From assembly GCF_031460495.1 (NCBI RefSeq), contig NZ_JAVKTS010000004.1:244023-308022 (forward strand): 64,000 nt of DNA, in the 5' to 3' direction. The position numbers and the translations under genes are program-made. Shown piece by piece: positions 63,936 to 64,000 of the stretch. Below the pieces are notes generated by a model, which did no database searches, was not told the DNA's origin, and saw nothing but the letters and a program-made list of their open reading frames with translations. The first letter of the stretch is position 1, and every line of letters starts with the position of its first letter. The stretch comes from Tissierella sp. Lineage in GTDB: Bacteria; Bacillota; Clostridia; Tissierellales; Tissierellaceae.

Positions 63936-64000
63936 AAGTAAGTCGCCTCGTGAGGGACGACGATGAACCTAGATAACTAAACAGTGTGAGAAACTTTGAA

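Noticed and set aside
1..64000. Prophage, insertion sequence, CRISPR array or defence island
   Set aside because: No integrase, transposase, terminal repeats, spaced direct-repeat array or known defence gene was seen; gene order and composition look uniform.

Overview
The window is a stretch of a strongly AT-rich, Gram-positive-type chromosome. Frequent TTG and GTG starts behind strong AGGAGG sites, AddAB instead of RecBCD, RecX, GlpP, YtxH, a WalR/PhoP-like two-component system, a BmrCD-like ABC pair, a monofunctional FtcD with a long-form urocanase and a selenium-metabolism-type LysR regulator all point to Clostridia in the broad sense, most likely Tissierellia. This placement is inference from gene content. 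I saw no prophage, insertion sequence, CRISPR array or tRNA; the region looks like stable core and semi-core chromosome with dense short operons separated by clear hairpin terminators.

Layout. 1-8.6 kb: the end of a PepD-type dipeptidase, a DUF1292 protein, a TIGR01212 radical SAM protein, a small P-loop protein, a DUF1540 protein, two pseudouridine synthases, a membrane-anchored MltG-like N-domain protein, a TGS-fused uridine kinase-like protein and glutaminase. 8.6-18.3 kb: NagZ lipoprotein, then addB-addA (overlapping) and two membrane proteins. 18.3-21.7 kb: an MFS transporter, a homodimer-type ABC exporter and a small protein whose ribosome binding site lies inside a terminator-like hairpin. 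21.8-26.8 kb: polysaccharide deacetylase, response regulator, histidine kinase, lipoprotein and small membrane protein, preceded by WalR/PhoP-like direct repeats. 26.8-30.9 kb: a leftward block with GlpP, a GIY-YIG protein, RecX, two alpha/beta hydrolases and PspC.

31-38.9 kb: an FHA-FtsW/RodA-PBP2 wall synthesis operon, PepF, NAD kinase, a third RluA-type synthase and two uncharacterised genes. 39-45 kb: a short FtsH paralogue, a 6S RNA gene with a consensus promoter and terminator, and a BmrCD-like heterodimeric ABC exporter. 45-53.2 kb: small stress-type proteins (YtxH, DUF948), a lipid-kinase-family protein, a MarR regulator, and a 1792-residue signalling protein joining a degenerate protein kinase, a P-loop ATPase, TPRs, GAF and an apparently active, feedback-inhibited GGDEF domain.

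53.2-59.2 kb: a histidine-degradation operon hutH-hutU-ftcD-hutI that turns histidine into glutamate and formimino-tetrahydrofolate, preceded by palindromes over its promoter, a 28-codon leader ORF and a strong hairpin. 59.2-62.7 kb: a GDT1-family cation exporter with an added four-cysteine cytoplasmic tail, an isolated CheW, and a DegS/DegU-like pair. 62.7-64 kb: a LysR regulator and a long non-coding stretch with two consensus promoters in tandem, probably the leader of an rRNA operon just beyond the window.

The most unusual items are the kinase-like/ATPase/TPR/GGDEF giant, the hut leader, the WalR-like operator array, the cysteine tail on the GDT1 protein, a possible iron-sulfur staple in AddA as well as AddB, and the hairpin-embedded ribosome binding site at 21.4 kb.
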